Shown here: positions 9,704-20,764 of the stretch, in pieces | Position numbering within the stretch: the first letter of the stretch is position 1 | How the letters are laid out: each line of letters starts with the position of its first letter | Source: Asticcacaulis currens | GTDB lineage: Bacteria; Pseudomonadota; Alphaproteobacteria; Caulobacterales; Caulobacteraceae | Direction: 5' to 3' | NCBI RefSeq assembly: GCF_028550395.1 | Contig: NZ_JAQQKW010000005.1 | Location: forward strand, 284,360-348,359 | Length of the DNA: 64,000 nucleotides | The notes under the pieces: model-generated | Told to the model about the DNA's origin: nothing | The model's input: the letters and a program-made list of their open reading frames with translations, nothing else | Databases searched by the model: none | Program-made: the position numbers and the translations under genes

Positions 9704-9777
9704 AGGGGCGGTTCCACAGCCTGCTGACAGGTTTTGTCTCTCGAAAAGGACAGGATGCGACGCATAAGGAGACACAG

Positions 9778-10068
9778 ATGTACGGATTGATCGGCAGCTT
9801 TTCAGCCCACCCCGGCAAGCGCGACGACCTGATCGCGCTGATGACCGCCAGCGTCGGCGACATGCCCGGCTGCTTGAGCTATGTGGTGGCCAAGGACCCA
9901 CAGGACGCGGACAAGCTGTGGATCACCGAGGTGTGGGACTCCGCCGACAGCCACAAGGCCTCACTGCACCTGCCCGCCGTGGCTGAAACGATCCGGCAGG
10001 CCATGCCGCTGATCGCAGCGTTTGGTGAGCACATCGTGACGGAACCGGTGGGCGGGCACGGGATTTAG
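9778..10068 (+). CDS. Antibiotic biosynthesis monooxygenase (ABM) domain protein
   Basis: A 96-residue single-domain protein of the ABM/YgiN-like dimeric alpha-beta barrel family, which includes small quinol monooxygenases and heme- or aromatic-oxidising enzymes. Visible features are the N-terminal strand YGLIGSFSAHPGKRDDLIAL, the central GCLSYVVAKDPQD, and WITEVWDSADSHKASLHLP, the usual core strand and helix. The ATG at 9778 is chosen because AAGGAG lies five bases before it; an upstream in-frame ATG lacks this. The substrate cannot be told. Confidence 0.8.
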   Translation: MYGLIGSFSAHPGKRDDLIALMTASVGDMPGCLSYVVAKDPQDADKLWITEVWDSADSHKASLHLPAVAETIRQAMPLIAAFGEHIVTEPVGGHGI

Positions 10069-10413
10069 ATGGCTTAAACCCGCCTCTCTCTGCCAGATTA
10101 GGCTCATGTCACGCATTGAGTCCCCCAAAACAGATCGAGCTAAGTCTTCGTTTCGAAGAAAGTGAAAATAGCGATCCCGATTATCTGGTCTGGAGAGACC
10201 AGAAGGTGAAGCGTGCCGTGGCGCAACCTTCTGACCGCACCAAAATGATCCCGGCTGACGGCGTGGGGAAAAGACCTCGCTCAGTAACCGCCACGTCTTC
10301 GAGTAAATCGAAGAGGTGGCATATCTGCCAAATCAAGGCGAAGAACCGCTTCGCGCCTTGATTTGACGAAACAGGCACCACCCTGAAGTCCGTCAGGACT
10401 TTAGGCTGAGAGG
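10069..10413. other. Intergenic region with strong hairpins between the ABM gene and rnpB
   Basis: No credible gene. It holds several inverted repeats: a 12-base-pair stem with arms CAAATCAAGGCG and CGCCTTGATTTG at 10329-10365, and AAGTCC/GGACTT near 10386-10402. Both lie downstream of rnpB on the minus strand, so they may help end or process that RNA, but neither is followed by a T-run. Confidence 0.4.
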
Positions 10414-10841
<428 letters not shown>

Positions 10842-10872
10842 ACGCGCCTTGTGCGGGAAAGCCGCACCTAAA

Positions 10873-11244
10873 TCAAGCCTTCTTCGCCGTCAGCTTCAAG
10901 GCCGAAGCCAAAGCCACCCCGGCCCAGCCCAGCATGACCAGCACACCGCCCGTGGGCGCCAGATTGGGCAGGAGCCCCTGCCCGCGCAGCACACGCGAGC
11001 AGATATCGGCGGCAAACACGCCGCTGCCGACCATCAGCAGCAGCAGGACGTTCAGACGCATCCGCGGCCCCATAAAGCCCGAATGGACCAGACCGATCGC
11101 CGTCGCCGCGTGAAACAGCAGGAACATGCCGGCCGAGGTCAGGCGCGGGTCGGCATGGCTGCCCGCCGCCAGCAGCATGACGCCGATCAGGCCCCACAGA
11201 CCCGACATCAGCAAAAACACATAGTCCCAGCGTTGGTAATTCAT
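10873..11244 (-). CDS. DUF423 family small membrane protein
   Basis: A 123-residue protein with four predicted membrane helices separated by short loops. The order is an N-terminal helix (YVFLLMSGLWGLIGVMLLAA), a helix with FLLFHAATAIGLV, a third with LNVLLLLMVGSGVFAAD, and a last helix (GGVLVMLGWAGVALASALKL). The small Gly-rich helices and FHA/GxxxFxxD pattern fit DUF423 (YgdD/YwdK-like), whose function is unknown. It directly abuts the amidase gene (ends at 11244/11245), so the two are probably cotranscribed. Confidence 0.8.
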   Translation of the reverse strand: MNYQRWDYVFLLMSGLWGLIGVMLLAAGSHADPRLTSAGMFLLFHAATAIGLVHSGFMGPRMRLNVLLLLMVGSGVFAADICSRVLRGQGLLPNLAPTGGVLVMLGWAGVALASALKLTAKKA

Positions 11245-11982
11245 TTACGCCTCCAGAAGCGTGATATGGCGCAACAGCGCCATCAGGCGCACCCGCGTCA
11301 GGGCATCCGCCTTACCGTCGATGCGCGTCTGTACCCAATGGCGCTGAAAGGCCGTGACGATGGCCTTTGTTTCCGCGTCATAGGGGCCGCCCGGCAGGAG
11401 GTCGTAGCCCAGCTTGCCCAGCGCCCCCTGAAGCGCAAACACGCCCGGCCCGCTATCGCCGATATCGAGTGCCGGCCCCATGACGCCCTCTGGCGGCAGC
11501 GGCGGATCGACCCACAACCCGTGCCCCGCCTCGGCCAGAGCCTGCCACGGGAAGCGCTCACCGGGGTCTTCCTTGCGCACCGGGGCAACGTCCGAATGTC
11601 CCAGAATACGGTGATCGGGTATGTCCCAGCGCCCGCGAATACCATCCAGCAGTGCGATCACGGCGTCGATCTGCGCCTGCGGAAAGTCGCGATAGCCGAA
11701 CTCATGGCCGGGATTGACCAGCTCAATGCCAATGGACATGCCATTGATATCGCGCGCGCCTTTCCACACCGAGACCCCGGCGTGCCAGGCACGGCGCTCC
11801 TCATCGACAAGGTGATAAACCGTACCGTCCTCATCGACGACGTAATGGGCCGACACCTGCGCCGCCGGATCACACAGCCGGTCCAGCGCCGCCTTCGCCG
11901 TCTCCATACCCGTATAGTGCAGGACAACCATGTCGGGCACGGACGGACGCGCATTGAAATTGGGGGAAGGCAGCGAAATCAT
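11245..11982 (-). CDS. N-acetylmuramoyl-L-alanine amidase with C-terminal peptidoglycan-binding domain
   Basis: A 245-residue AmpD-like (Amidase_2) zinc amidase cleaving the bond between MurNAc and L-Ala, in cell-wall turnover or recycling. The amidase fold starts with VVLHYTGM (zinc His), continues with SAHYVVDEDGTVYHLVDE and WHAG, and ends with GHSDVAP (zinc His and Asp). A PG_binding_1-like domain with GPGVFALQGALGKLGY follows. No signal peptide is seen. The start at 11982 is chosen because a longer frame reaching 12039 would run through the terminator of the upstream gene at 11997-12024. Confidence 0.88.
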   Translation of the reverse strand: MISLPSPNFNARPSVPDMVVLHYTGMETAKAALDRLCDPAAQVSAHYVVDEDGTVYHLVDEERRAWHAGVSVWKGARDINGMSIGIELVNPGHEFGYRDFPQAQIDAVIALLDGIRGRWDIPDHRILGHSDVAPVRKEDPGERFPWQALAEAGHGLWVDPPLPPEGVMGPALDIGDSGPGVFALQGALGKLGYDLLPGGPYDAETKAIVTAFQRHWVQTRIDGKADALTRVRLMALLRHITLLEA

Positions 11983-11996
11983 CGGCAAATCCGCAA

Positions 11997-12024
11997 CAAA
12001 AAACCCCGGCTTGATAGGCCGGGG
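11997..12024 (-). terminator. Rho-independent terminator after the small membrane protein gene
   Basis: On the minus strand the stem GCCCCGG-type arms (CCCCGGC / GCCGGGG) close over a 7-base loop and are followed by TTTTTT. It lies just after the stop of the 12051-12296 gene and just before the amidase start. Confidence 0.8.
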
Positions 12025-12050
12025 TCGCGAAACCTTCAAGGTTTAAAAGC

Positions 12051-12296
12051 TCAGTACACTTCCCAGGTCGAGCCGTTCTTGCGCGCGTCCAGCACGCCGT
12101 CTTCGCGCTTGCGCTTTTTGGCATCGACCGTGACGCGCACGGGCTTGCGTGTAAAGAAGGCCGTCACCGCCATCAGGCCGACGCCGATCAGGGCCAGAGC
12201 GGCCAGAATACCGGTAAAGATCACCGCCAGGACGGCACCGGCCAGCGAGACCAGCCCGATCAGGGTCATCATGAAAACGTGCTTGAGTCTGGCCAT
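12051..12296 (-). CDS. Small membrane protein of unknown function
   Basis: An 81-residue protein with two close hydrophobic stretches (about residues 8-28 and 30-48) and a basic C-terminal tail, KKRKREDGVLDARKNGSTWEVY, that should be cytoplasmic. The start at 12296 is preceded by GGAGGAACGCC, a clear ribosome binding site; longer in-frame extensions lack one. I do not recognise a family. Similar short proteins with a trailing WEVY motif occur in Caulobacterales, but I cannot verify this here. A terminator follows it. Confidence 0.65.
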   Translation of the reverse strand: MARLKHVFMMTLIGLVSLAGAVLAVIFTGILAALALIGVGLMAVTAFFTRKPVRVTVDAKKRKREDGVLDARKNGSTWEVY

Positions 12297-12534
12297 GGCG
12301 TTCCTCCGACGCACCTGCGCCCACGGATGGGGTCGCGTGAAACTTCCGAAAACGGACATCAGATCGCTCATGGCCTTACAAACCTCACTACGCGCCATGC
12401 AGGATGGGTGATGACTGCACTGCACCACAGCAGATTGGCACGATTAAGGCCGACGTCAACCATCTGACCCCGCGTTAACTTAACTTTTTTATGACTTGTT
12501 AAGAGAGACATCGATTTCATCACAGATCGTGCCC

Positions 12535-13212
12535 CTATTGCAGCGCCCGCTCACGCAGGATCTGCGTGTAGGCCTCATTGATCCGTGCCGCCTTCTGGGT
12601 GAAAAGCCCCACATATTCAGAGGGCAGACCGCGCGCCAGGATGCGATCGGGGTGCACATCGCCCAACGCCTTGTTACGCGCGATGCGGATTTCATGGTCG
12701 GCCACATCCGGATGAATGCCCAGAATATGATAGGGGTCGTCGGCGTCCGGCCCGGCATAGTCAGCGCGAATGCGGCGATAGGTCGCGGGGCTGAGGTCGA
12801 ACAGACGCGCCACGGTTTCCAGATAGGTCTCTTCGCGGTCGGTCAGGTGGCCGTCCGAAACCGCAATATGGAACAGGCCTTCCAGTACGTCCTCAAGGAT
12901 GCGCGGGCATTGGGCATAGCGTTTGGCCAGCCGCCGGGCATAGGATTCAAACCCCAGACTGGTCTGGCGCGCCAGATCGTACAGGCGGCGGATATTGTCA
13001 TAGGCCCCGCGTTCGGGCTGAAACACGTCGAAAAAGGCCTGCTCCTCGCTCTCATCCACAAGCCCGTCGGCCATAGCCAGCTTGGCCCCCAGCGCGGTTA
13101 CCGCCGTGGCGAACGCCGGGTCGCGGCCCGGCTGCCCCTTGGGGCAATCGGTGCAGTCGGCGGGGTCGAAGGCGTGGGCCGCCTTGTGCGCGAGGGTCTT
13201 CCAGAAACTCAT
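12535..13212 (-). CDS. DjlA-like co-chaperone (TerB-like domain plus J domain)
   Basis: A 225-residue protein with an N-terminal TerB-like helical domain (about residues 30-145, with LAMADGLVDESEEQAFFDVF and VSDGHLTDREETYLETVARLF) and a C-terminal J domain (about 160-225, with DPYHILGI, the HPD triad in GDVHPDRILARGLP, and ARINEAYTQIL). The J domain should stimulate DnaK ATPase activity. Unlike E. coli DjlA no membrane segment is visible. The start at MSFWKTL is preferred over a TTG or ATG seven codons upstream. It is monocistronic as far as can be seen. Confidence 0.88.
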   Translation of the reverse strand: MSFWKTLAHKAAHAFDPADCTDCPKGQPGRDPAFATAVTALGAKLAMADGLVDESEEQAFFDVFQPERGAYDNIRRLYDLARQTSLGFESYARRLAKRYAQCPRILEDVLEGLFHIAVSDGHLTDREETYLETVARLFDLSPATYRRIRADYAGPDADDPYHILGIHPDVADHEIRIARNKALGDVHPDRILARGLPSEYVGLFTQKAARINEAYTQILRERALQ

Positions 13213-13376
13213 ATTCACTTTCCTACGCACCACTCTAGGCGATTATACGGCGCAAAACCCCTTAAGTTTCTGTAAGAGAGATTTTTTCTGTGCGCGCGGC
13301 GACATTCCGCTCTAAAATAACGATAAAACGCGATTTCGCCCCAATTTGTCCGCATGACAAAGGGATGAGTCTGAAT

Positions 13377-14120
13377 ATGAGGATGACGGCGTCCATGAGA
13401 GCGACGATTACGGCGACTGTGTGTATGGCCTTGCTGGCCGGTTCGGCGATGGCACAAACCGACGACGGCCCTATCGCCACCAATGTCACCGGCATCAAGG
13501 AACAGGTCATCCGCACCCCCGTCATCGCCGACGCGCCCGCCGACGATTTCAACCGCGTGGCGTGGTGCCATGGCATCCTGTCCGGCCATATGGACCTGGC
13601 GGAGCGTATCTCGGATATCGAGCCGCTGAGCAAGGATATGGAAAAGATCGGCGCCTCGTATCTGCGCGCCTATGAGGCGGCCCTGACCCTGTCGAAAAAG
13701 GGCGAGGCTCCGGAAGGCCGCAAGAGCGCTGAGGCCGCCCGCGAAAAAGGCTTCAACGGCTGGGAAGAGGCGCGCAAGGCCCCCAAGGGTCAGGCGGCGG
13801 GGGCCTATGTCAACTGGTCCCTGCCCGGCGATTGCGAGCGCGCGGCGAAGGCGCTTTCGGGGCATCCCAACATCTTCAAGGAAATGCAGACCGAGGAAGA
13901 GGCGAAGCTGATTGCCGAGGCGATGAAGCCCGCGACCGAGCGTCAGACGCTCGATGTCCTGACGCCACAAAAGACCAGCGCCACCCCGGCCCCCGCCGAC
14001 CCCAATGCCGCCATCGGCTCCTCCCGCCCGACGGGCAAGTCGGGCAAGGGCCAGTCGAGCGGCAACTGGGCCACCGGCCTGATGGGCAAGCTCGGCTGGG
14101 GCAAGAAGGACGGGGAATAG
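13377..14120 (+). CDS. Secreted protein of unknown function
   Basis: A roughly 247-residue protein with a signal peptide (hydrophobic ATVCMALLAGSAMA, cleavage after AMA-Q) and a mature part rich in Lys, Glu and Ala. The mature region has a helical domain with VAWCHGILSGHMDLAERI and YVNWSLPGDCERAAKALS, giving two Cys that could form a disulfide. A low-complexity tail rich in Ser, Gly and Lys (SSRPTGKSGKGQSSGNWATG) precedes a Gly-Trp-Gly-Lys end. I recognise no family. Three ATGs at 13365, 13377 and 13395 all allow the signal peptide; none has a strong ribosome site. Confidence 0.65.
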   Translation: MRMTASMRATITATVCMALLAGSAMAQTDDGPIATNVTGIKEQVIRTPVIADAPADDFNRVAWCHGILSGHMDLAERISDIEPLSKDMEKIGASYLRAYEAALTLSKKGEAPEGRKSAEAAREKGFNGWEEARKAPKGQAAGAYVNWSLPGDCERAAKALSGHPNIFKEMQTEEEAKLIAEAMKPATERQTLDVLTPQKTSATPAPADPNAAIGSSRPTGKSGKGQSSGNWATGLMGKLGWGKKDGE

Positions 14121-14153
14121 GTTGTTATCCAGGGATAACAACGGGTTTAACCC
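14121..14153. repeat. Two adjacent perfect palindromes
   Basis: GTTGTTATCC and GGATAACAAC form a perfect 10-base-pair inverted repeat with a 2-base centre at 14121-14142, directly after the preceding stop codon. It is followed at once by the palindrome GGGTTTAACCC (14143-14153). It lies 30 bases before the DUF1294 gene, so it could be an operator for that gene or a transcript end without a T-run. Confidence 0.5.
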
Positions 14154-14183
14154 TTCTTATCCCCTCCGCCCTATTCTGCCACC

Positions 14184-14468
14184 ATGACCCTCTGGATATT
14201 GGCCCTCGGCGGGCTGGCCCTGATCAATCTGGTAACGTTTCAGGTCTGGGCCGCCGACAAGCGCCGCGCCATCCGGCGCGAACGCCGCGTACCGGAAGCG
14301 ACACTGTTGCGGCTTTGCTGGCTGGGCGGCTGGCCCGCGGCGCTGTTGTCCATGCGGCTGTTCCGCCACAAGAGCGTCAAGCGCGATTTTAAGCGCAGAT
14401 TCAACAGGATCGTCTGGCTGCACCTGCTGGCGATGGCGGCCACGATCATAGCATTCCAGACGCTTTAA
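14184..14468 (+). CDS. DUF1294 family membrane protein
   Basis: A 94-residue protein. It starts with a membrane helix (LWILALGGLALINLVTFQVWA), followed by the DKRRAIRRERRVPEATLLRL basic loop, a second hydrophobic stretch GGWPAALLSMRLFRHKSVK, and a final helix. The sequence DKRxAxxxxxRxPExxLLxLxxxGGxxGA.xxMxxFRHKtxKxxF is the DUF1294 pattern. The function is unknown; in some proteins the domain follows a cold-shock domain, which is absent here. It converges with the DUF4272 gene, overlapping it by four bases. Confidence 0.85.
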   Translation: MTLWILALGGLALINLVTFQVWAADKRRAIRRERRVPEATLLRLCWLGGWPAALLSMRLFRHKSVKRDFKRRFNRIVWLHLLAMAATIIAFQTL

Positions 14469-15084
14469 GTATCCGTCTGCACGTCGTCCCAGTCGTCGCC
14501 CTCATAGCCGATCAGCCAGTTGAGCGCGTGGTGGCGTTCGCGCACCACATCGGGCAGGACGCCTTCGGCCCCGTCACGCACCGCCCCGTGCAGCCGATAG
14601 ATCAGATCGGCCTGATCGAGTATCTCTTCGACGTCACGGTGGCCGATGCGGCTCAGATCGTCGTGCGCAAAGTTCTGCCAGTAGTCGAGCATCTCCTGCG
14701 CGTTGACGTCTTCGGCGGGAAACCACAGCTCATCGATCAGGCCGATCGCCCACATCAGCGGCACCATGGCCTCCACCCGCCACGAAAAGCGGATAGCATC
14801 GGCCTCAGACACCGCATCCCCTTGCAAAAGCGTGCGTTCCTGCGGCGTCAGGTGCGGGTCGAGCTTCCAGCGGCCGACAAACGGCAGGACCGGGCCCGGC
14901 CGCCCCAGAAAGGCCGCCTGCGCCACCGCCGTCAGGCACAAAAGCCGATAGACGATCGCTTCGCCGGAGCGGATCGTCACATCCGCCGCCTCTTCGATTT
15001 CGGGCAGGCTGTCACTGACCGGCAGGCCTCGCGCCTTCAACAGACGGATCGAATTTTGCTTGCGGGTTTCGGCGTCTATAGTCA
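14465..15084 (-). CDS. DUF4272 domain protein
   Basis: A roughly 206-residue soluble protein with the DUF4272 pattern: TRKQNSIRLLKARGLPVSDSLPEIEEAADVTIRSGEAIVYRLLCLTAVAQ (shown here in parts: RKQNSIRLLKARGLPV, then LPEIEE, then RSGEAIVYRLLCL), and WRVEAMVPLMWAIGLIDEL further on. The function is unknown. The GTG at 15084 is taken as start because it lies just after the stop of the upstream M24 peptidase gene; an upstream frame overlapping that gene by about 70 bases is possible but less likely. Tight spacing suggests cotranscription with the peptidase. Confidence 0.75.
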
Positions 15085-15093
15085 CATTTGGCG

Positions 15094-16344
15094 TCAAATC
15101 GGGTCTTCCAGTGAGCGGGCCAAAGGCGAAAACAGCTTCGGCCCCGTGGGCGTCATATACCAGCAATCCTCAAGCCGCACGCCAAATTCGCCGGGGATAT
15201 AGAGGCCCGGCTCGTCCGAAAAGCACATACCGGCCTCCAGCGGCGTCGGGTCATTGCCGACCAGATAGGGCGCTTCGTGGCCGTCCATGCCGATACCGTG
15301 CCCGGCGCGGTGCGACAGACCCGGCAGGGTGAAGCCCGGCCCCCACCCTTCCTTGTCATAAAAGGCGCGCACGGCGGCATCGAGCTTCGCCACCGGCACG
15401 CCGACCTTCGCCGTTTCCAGCACGATCTCCTGCCCGCGGCGCACCGTGTCCCACACCTTGCGCTGCCGCGCCGTCGCTTCGCCATAGACCCAGGTGCGGG
15501 TAATGTCGGATTCGTAGTCGAGCAGCGCACAGCCGCAATCCATCAGGATTACCGAGCCTTCGCACACGGTCTGCGGCGTCTTGGTGCCGTGCGGATAGGC
15601 GCTGGCCTCATTGAGCAGGGTCAGGGCAAACTCCGGCGCGCCCCCCAGCGCCCGCGTGGCGTCGTTCATCAGGGCGGCAATATCGCGCGACGCCATGCCG
15701 ACCTTGATGTTCGCATGAACGTGACGCAGCGCCGCCAGCGTGATGTCATTGGCCGTCTGCATAAGGGCCAGTTCGGCCGGCGACTTGATGCGGCGGCAGA
15801 CGGCGACCAGCGCCTCCCCCGACACCACCTCGAAAGCCCCCTGCTGTTTCAGGCCGTCGATGATGAAATAGCGCGTCGTCCCTTCGACGGCCAGCGTCCC
15901 GTTGGCCGCACCGCGATCCTTCAACGCACCGGCAATCAGCGCATAGGGGCTTTCGTCCTCATTCCAGGTGCGGACCTCGGCCGGCACTTCCAGAGTCTCG
16001 CGGGTGCGCGATTCCTCGAAGTAGGGGGTGACAATGACCACTTCGCCACGGGCCGGGATCAGGGCCGCCGTCACGCGCTCAGACCGCCCCCAGCGCAGGC
16101 CGGTGAAATAGGTCAGCGACGTGCCACCTTCGATCAGCAACCCGGCGATCTTTTGCCGCTGCATCTGCTCTTGCAGTCGGGCGATGCGCGCCTGACGCTC
16201 CGCCACGCTGATGGGCGTGGCCCCCGCCGCCAGATTGGGCAAGCCCTGAGTCGGGGTCACGGTCTGAGTCTGGGCCTTCACGCCCGATGCCACGACCACA
16301 CCCGAAGCCACCGCCCCGCTCAGAAAGGCCCGTTTGGACAGCAT
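15094..16344 (-). CDS. Exported M24 family metallopeptidase (Xaa-Pro aminopeptidase-like)
   Basis: A 416-residue protein with an N-terminal export signal (SKRAFLSGAVASG, a Tat-like KR variant, then AQTQ), a creatinase N-terminal domain and a pita-bread M24 catalytic domain. The dinuclear metal ligands are all visible: D269 in ILMDCG, D280 in YESDITRT, H349 in RAGHGIGMDGHE, E378 in FSDEPGLYI and E392 in VRLEDC. It should remove N-terminal residues preceding proline outside the cytoplasm. The gene lies upstream of, and close to, the DUF4272 gene. Confidence 0.9.
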   Translation of the reverse strand: MLSKRAFLSGAVASGVVVASGVKAQTQTVTPTQGLPNLAAGATPISVAERQARIARLQEQMQRQKIAGLLIEGGTSLTYFTGLRWGRSERVTAALIPARGEVVIVTPYFEESRTRETLEVPAEVRTWNEDESPYALIAGALKDRGAANGTLAVEGTTRYFIIDGLKQQGAFEVVSGEALVAVCRRIKSPAELALMQTANDITLAALRHVHANIKVGMASRDIAALMNDATRALGGAPEFALTLLNEASAYPHGTKTPQTVCEGSVILMDCGCALLDYESDITRTWVYGEATARQRKVWDTVRRGQEIVLETAKVGVPVAKLDAAVRAFYDKEGWGPGFTLPGLSHRAGHGIGMDGHEAPYLVGNDPTPLEAGMCFSDEPGLYIPGEFGVRLEDCWYMTPTGPKLFSPLARSLEDPI

Positions 16345-16404
16345 TACCCCGCTCCTGCGCTCGAAATCGTATACGACCTAGCGCGGGTTTGAAGCGATTG
16401 GCAA

Positions 16405-16590
16405 GCCCTCTCCTCCCTGTCGCGCAGCGATGGGGAGGTGGATTTGACGCGAAGCGTCAAAGACGGAGGGGGGTAGCGCAGGCCATTTGCAGCGCACAGG
16501 ATTCTGTAGGCTATGCGCCGGGAACCGAGAAAGAGTCGCCCCTCCGCCTCGCAAGCTCGGCACCTCCCCACGCTAAGGCGTAGGGAGGAG
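16405..16590. repeat. Palindromic CCTCCCC-family intergenic repeat cluster (copy 3)
   Basis: About 190 bases between metH and the M24 peptidase gene, made of inverted modules: CTCCTCCCTGTCGCGCAGCG..GGGGAGGTGG, GACGCGAAGCGTC, CGGAGGGGGG, then a second pair GCCCCTCCGCCTCG and CACCTCCCCACGCTAAGGCG. It has the same modules as the other copies in the window and no credible gene. Confidence 0.7.
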
Positions 16591-16593
16591 ACA

Positions 16594-19251
<2,658 letters not shown>

Positions 19252-19257
19252 GCGCGC

Positions 19258-19650
19258 TTAATCGTCTTTTACGGGCGTAATATCAAGGTCGGAAACATGG
19301 GCCGCCAGTCGCCGCAGCGCCGGTTCGAGCAGGCCCTGCGCGTGCACGCGTACCAGTGGCGTGTCGATCCACCGCGCCTGCGCCAGCCACCCGTGGATGT
19401 GCAGCAGCAGGGCATTGGGGGTCGAACCATGCACGGCGGCGCTCAGTTGGCCCCAGTCCGGCGGATTGGGCACCTGCGGCGCGGCAGCGGCAAAGGCGGC
19501 ATCGCACAGGCGGTATTCGGTCAGGACCAGCGTCAGCTCATCATAGAACGGCTGATCGACGCGCAGTTCGTCCGGCGTGACGTCTTTCAGCACATCGGCG
19601 GCGATCTGCAGACGGTCGGACCAGTTGTCGGAAAAAGGATTTAGGGTCAT
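19258..19650 (-). CDS. Hypothetical protein in the metH operon
   Basis: A 130-residue soluble protein, acidic in its N-terminal half, with no signal peptide or membrane segment. Visible stretches are NPFSDNWSDRLQIAADVL, FYDELTLVLTEYRLCDAAFAAA and LLLHIHGWLAQARWIDTPLV. I recognise no family. It ends seven bases before metH part 2 and is separated from the ligase-like gene by a CCTCCCC repeat. Position suggests cotranscription with metH, but nothing indicates a methionine-related role. Confidence 0.65.
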   Translation of the reverse strand: MTLNPFSDNWSDRLQIAADVLKDVTPDELRVDQPFYDELTLVLTEYRLCDAAFAAAAPQVPNPPDWGQLSAAVHGSTPNALLLHIHGWLAQARWIDTPLVRVHAQGLLEPALRRLAAHVSDLDITPVKDD

Positions 19651-19654
19651 TTGC

Positions 19655-19766
19655 CTGTTTTTTCCTCCCTGCGCGAAGCGTGGGGAGGGGGACCGCGAAG
19701 CGGTGGAGGGGGAGACTCAGGTCGTAGTGGCGGGCGCTATACCTCACCCTAAGCACAGGGAGGAAA
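19655..19766. repeat. Palindromic CCTCCCC-family intergenic repeat cluster (copy 4)
   Basis: Inverted modules CCTCCCTGCGCGAAGCGTGGGGAGG (arms CCTCCC and GGGAGG), then GACCGCGAAGCGGTGG, then CCTCACCCTAAGCACAGGGAGG, filling the gap between the ligase-like gene and the hypothetical gene inside the metH operon. Confidence 0.7.
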
Positions 19767-19767
19767 A

Positions 19768-20757
19768 CTATTTCCCCGCCCGCCTGACCGCAATATCGAC
19801 CTGCCCATGCAGGAAATCGACAAAACCGATGCCCTGCGCCGCCAGCGCCTTGGGGTACAGCGACGAGGCCGTCATACCGGGCAGGGTGTTGGTTTCGATA
19901 AACACCGGGCCCTTATCCGAGACAATGAAGTCCGACCGCGTATAGCCCCGGCACGACAGCGCCTTATGCGCCGCAATGGCCAGCCGCTGAATCTCCGCCA
20001 TCACCTCCGGTGCAAAGCGCGCGGGGCAGATTTCCTGCGTCTGGTTGGACAGATATTTGGAGTGGTAATCAAAGGCTCCGCGGTCCGGGATGATCTCGAT
20101 GGGCGGCAGGGCGATCAGCGACCCGTCGGCCTGCTCCAGCACGGCGCAGGTGGCCTCGGCCCCCGTCACAAACGGCTCGATCAGATAGGGCTGTTCTTTC
20201 GCAGCTTCGCGCACCGCCACCAGGTCATTGGTCAAGTTGACGAAGATCAGGCCGAAGCTCGACCCGTCCTGCGCCGGCTTGGCGACCAGCTTGCCATACT
20301 CGGCAAAGGCGTCATCAAGGTCGCTGAGCGCAATGCCCGCCGGGGACGGCACACCGGCGCAAGCCGCAAAGCGCTTGGCCGAGACCTTATCGAAAGCCAG
20401 ATGCGAAGCCGCCGAACCGGAGCCGGTGAAGGGCACACCCCGCGCCTCGCACTTGACCTGAAACTCGCCATTTTCGGCAATGCCGCCGTGCAGGCCAAGC
20501 ACCAGCACGCGGTCTTCGGCGGCGGCCCGGTCCAGCGCCTGATCAATGGTCCCCAGATCGTGGCCATCGGCGCGGAAGGGCACCTCGAACGGCCGCTGAT
20601 GGCCCAGAAGCGCCAGAGACGAGGCCTCATAGACGTGATTGTCCTCGTCCCAGAACCACAGATCGGCTTCGGGCAGGGCCTTGTGCAGGGACTGGGTGGT
20701 GGCGACGGCCACCAGACGCTCGCGGCTCAGGCCGCCGAAAAGCAGGGTCAGGCGCAT
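19768..20757 (-). CDS. D-alanine--D-alanine ligase-like ATP-grasp protein
   Basis: A 329-residue ATP-grasp protein with the Ddl layout: N-terminal domain with FGGLSRERLVA and VLGLHGGIAENGEFQ, then TGSGSAASHLAFDK (the Ddl substrate-loop region), KPAQDGSSFG, GYTRSDFIV and the metal-binding FIETNTLPGMT. These are the residues expected of an active Ddl. The N-terminal motif is slightly divergent from the usual GGxSxExxVS. In this bacterial group the dcw cluster usually has its own ddl near murB, outside this window, so this is probably a second, divergent enzyme. It starts 7 bases after metH part 1 and lies inside the methionine operon. It may join other small carboxylic and amino substrates. Confidence 0.82.
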   Translation of the reverse strand: MRLTLLFGGLSRERLVAVATTQSLHKALPEADLWFWDEDNHVYEASSLALLGHQRPFEVPFRADGHDLGTIDQALDRAAAEDRVLVLGLHGGIAENGEFQVKCEARGVPFTGSGSAASHLAFDKVSAKRFAACAGVPSPAGIALSDLDDAFAEYGKLVAKPAQDGSSFGLIFVNLTNDLVAVREAAKEQPYLIEPFVTGAEATCAVLEQADGSLIALPPIEIIPDRGAFDYHSKYLSNQTQEICPARFAPEVMAEIQRLAIAAHKALSCRGYTRSDFIVSDKGPVFIETNTLPGMTASSLYPKALAAQGIGFVDFLHGQVDIAVRRAGK

Positions 20758-20764
20758 AACAACC

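Larger units (their letters stand above)
9381..9777. other. Divergent control region between mraZ and the ABM monooxygenase gene
   Basis: About 400 bases without a gene. It is less GC-rich than the flanks and contains the candidate MraZ boxes (9480-9494), two oppositely oriented DnaA boxes (9668-9676 and 9695-9703), and the ribosome binding site AAGGAG at 9767-9772 for the plus-strand gene. I could not place a CtrA site (TTAA-N7-TTAA) in it. Confidence 0.5.

Noticed and set aside
11245..12039. Longer version of the amidase gene starting at 12039
   Set aside because: The extra 19 codons are translated through a Rho-independent terminator, so the start at 11982 is preferred.
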